From Sideroxydans sp. (GTDB lineage Bacteria > Pseudomonadota > Gammaproteobacteria > Burkholderiales > Gallionellaceae), in NCBI GenBank assembly GCA_028687425.1, contig JAQUAD010000020.1, positions 1-43,938 on the forward strand: a stretch of DNA of 43,938 nucleotides, read 5' to 3'. The notes beneath the pieces were generated by a model, which did no database searches, had not been told where the DNA came from, and was given only the letters and a program-made list of their open reading frames with translations. The position numbers were made by a program, and so were the translations under genes. This document shows, in pieces, positions 43,592 to 43,938 of the stretch (its first letter is position 1; each line of letters starts with the position of its first letter).

Positions 43592-43810
43592 ATGGCGATC
43601 AAGAACATCAAGGATTTTTCCGACAAGGCGCGCAGCGATGCGGCACTGAAAGAACAACTGGCAGCCTGCATGAAAGTGCGCGAACTGCTGGCACTGGCAC
43701 AAGCGAACGGCTTCGACTTCATCGAGGACGAACTGTATCCGCCCAATGAGCCGCAATTCACCGCAGATCAATTGTCCGAGCGCATGGCCAAGGCGCTGCT
43801 GCGGGCCTGA
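43592..43810 (+). CDS. Nif11-domain small protein
   Basis: 72 aa matching the Nif11 pattern: IKNIKDFSDKARSDAALKEQ, VRELLALAQANGFDFIEDEL. Nif11 domains occur as stand-alone proteins in nif clusters and as leader regions of some RiPP precursors. Here there is no Gly-Gly cleavage site or Cys/Ser-rich core, so it is the nif-type. Behind its own sigma54 promoter and 2 bp before the next gene. Function unknown. Confidence 0.8.
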   Translation: MAIKNIKDFSDKARSDAALKEQLAACMKVRELLALAQANGFDFIEDELYPPNEPQFTADQLSERMAKALLRA

Positions 43811-43812
43811 TC

Positions 43813-43938
43813 ATGTGCGACACCGACAAGCCGGGCACACCCCGCTACTTCGTCACCTACACCGGCATCAAGATGCCGTTCAAGCTGGTCAACGAACTGG
43901 AGCCGCATGAAGTGCAGAACCGCAACACCTACTTCTGC
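43813..43938 (+). CDS. Small nif-linked conserved protein, truncated by window edge
   Basis: The 42 visible residues start MCDTDKPGTPRYFVTYTGIK and include MPFKLVNELEPHEVQNRNTY. Proteins with this RYFVTYTGxKxPxKLV start are familiar from nif clusters; the function is not known. Begins 2 bp after the Nif11-like stop, so it is in the same unit. Cut off at the right edge. Confidence 0.7.
   Translation, partial: MCDTDKPGTPRYFVTYTGIKMPFKLVNELEPHEVQNRNTYFC

Overview
The window comes from a GC-rich, nitrogen-fixing betaproteobacterium. The gene set (NifL-dependent NifA, rnfABCDGE-rnfH joined to nifF, nif-linked SIR2, SagB and ankyrin genes, many GGDEF and hemerythrin proteins) fits the Nitrosomonadales/Gallionellaceae (Sideroxydans-like) or a Dechloromonas/Azoarcus-like lineage. 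That placement is inference; no rRNA is present to test it. Both ends lie inside nif genes: nifH runs off the left edge and a small nif-linked gene runs off the right edge.

Layout. (1) 1-1.75 kb: nifH, with a near-perfect sigma54 promoter and NifA activator site, divergent from draT, the enzyme that ADP-ribosylates NifH. (2) 1.8-5.4 kb: acquired DNA with small cargo genes, one convincing integron attC site and a hipBA toxin-antitoxin pair. (3) 5.5-10.7 kb: signalling and housekeeping genes (GAF-PAS-GGDEF-hemerythrin, a GST-like protein plus an Fe-S/CCG protein, an AraC-GyrI regulator). (4) 10.8-14.9 kb: six tightly packed genes behind a sigma54-type promoter (SIR2-like, hemerythrin, NifZ, SagB-like flavoprotein, ankyrin protein, small protein), an accessory nif operon. 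(5) 14.9-22.7 kb: an exported TPR-PDZ / coiled-coil / FecR operon, a DMT transporter with an attenuator-like leader, a Cache-PAS-GGDEF protein, a secreted nuclease and a membrane-anchored glutaredoxin-like protein. (6) 22.7-24.7 kb: AT-rich accessory DNA with a RelE/HigB-HigA-type pair. (7) 24.7-29.5 kb: ArsC-like protein, the Anbu / alpha-E / ATP-grasp cluster and a TraB/GumN protein. (8) 29.5-37.9 kb, minus strand: two paralogous hemerythrins, each behind its own sigma54 promoter, and the operon rnfABCDGE-rnfH-(185 aa)-nifF-(113 aa). (9) 38.1-43.9 kb, plus strand: nifL-nifA-globin/PAS/GGDEF/EAL, then a sigma54-preceded Nif11-like gene and a further small gene.

How it fits together. The 256-bp region between rnfA and nifL contains two NtrC-type sites, a sigma54 promoter reading into nifLA, a NifA UAS and a second sigma54 promoter reading into rnf. 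This reads as the standard cascade: nitrogen limitation -> NtrC -> NifL/NifA -> nifH, rnf/nifF (electron supply), the SIR2-NifZ operon and the hemerythrins. NifL (FAD-type PAS) and DraT give transcriptional and post-translational control. Oxygen is a recurrent theme: three stand-alone hemerythrins with sigma54 promoters, one hemerythrin-GGDEF fusion, and a heme-globin c-di-GMP enzyme placed 2 bp behind nifA. The least described parts are the SIR2-SagB-ankyrin operon, the globin-GGDEF-EAL gene in the nifLA unit, and the two uncharacterised proteins flanking nifF.
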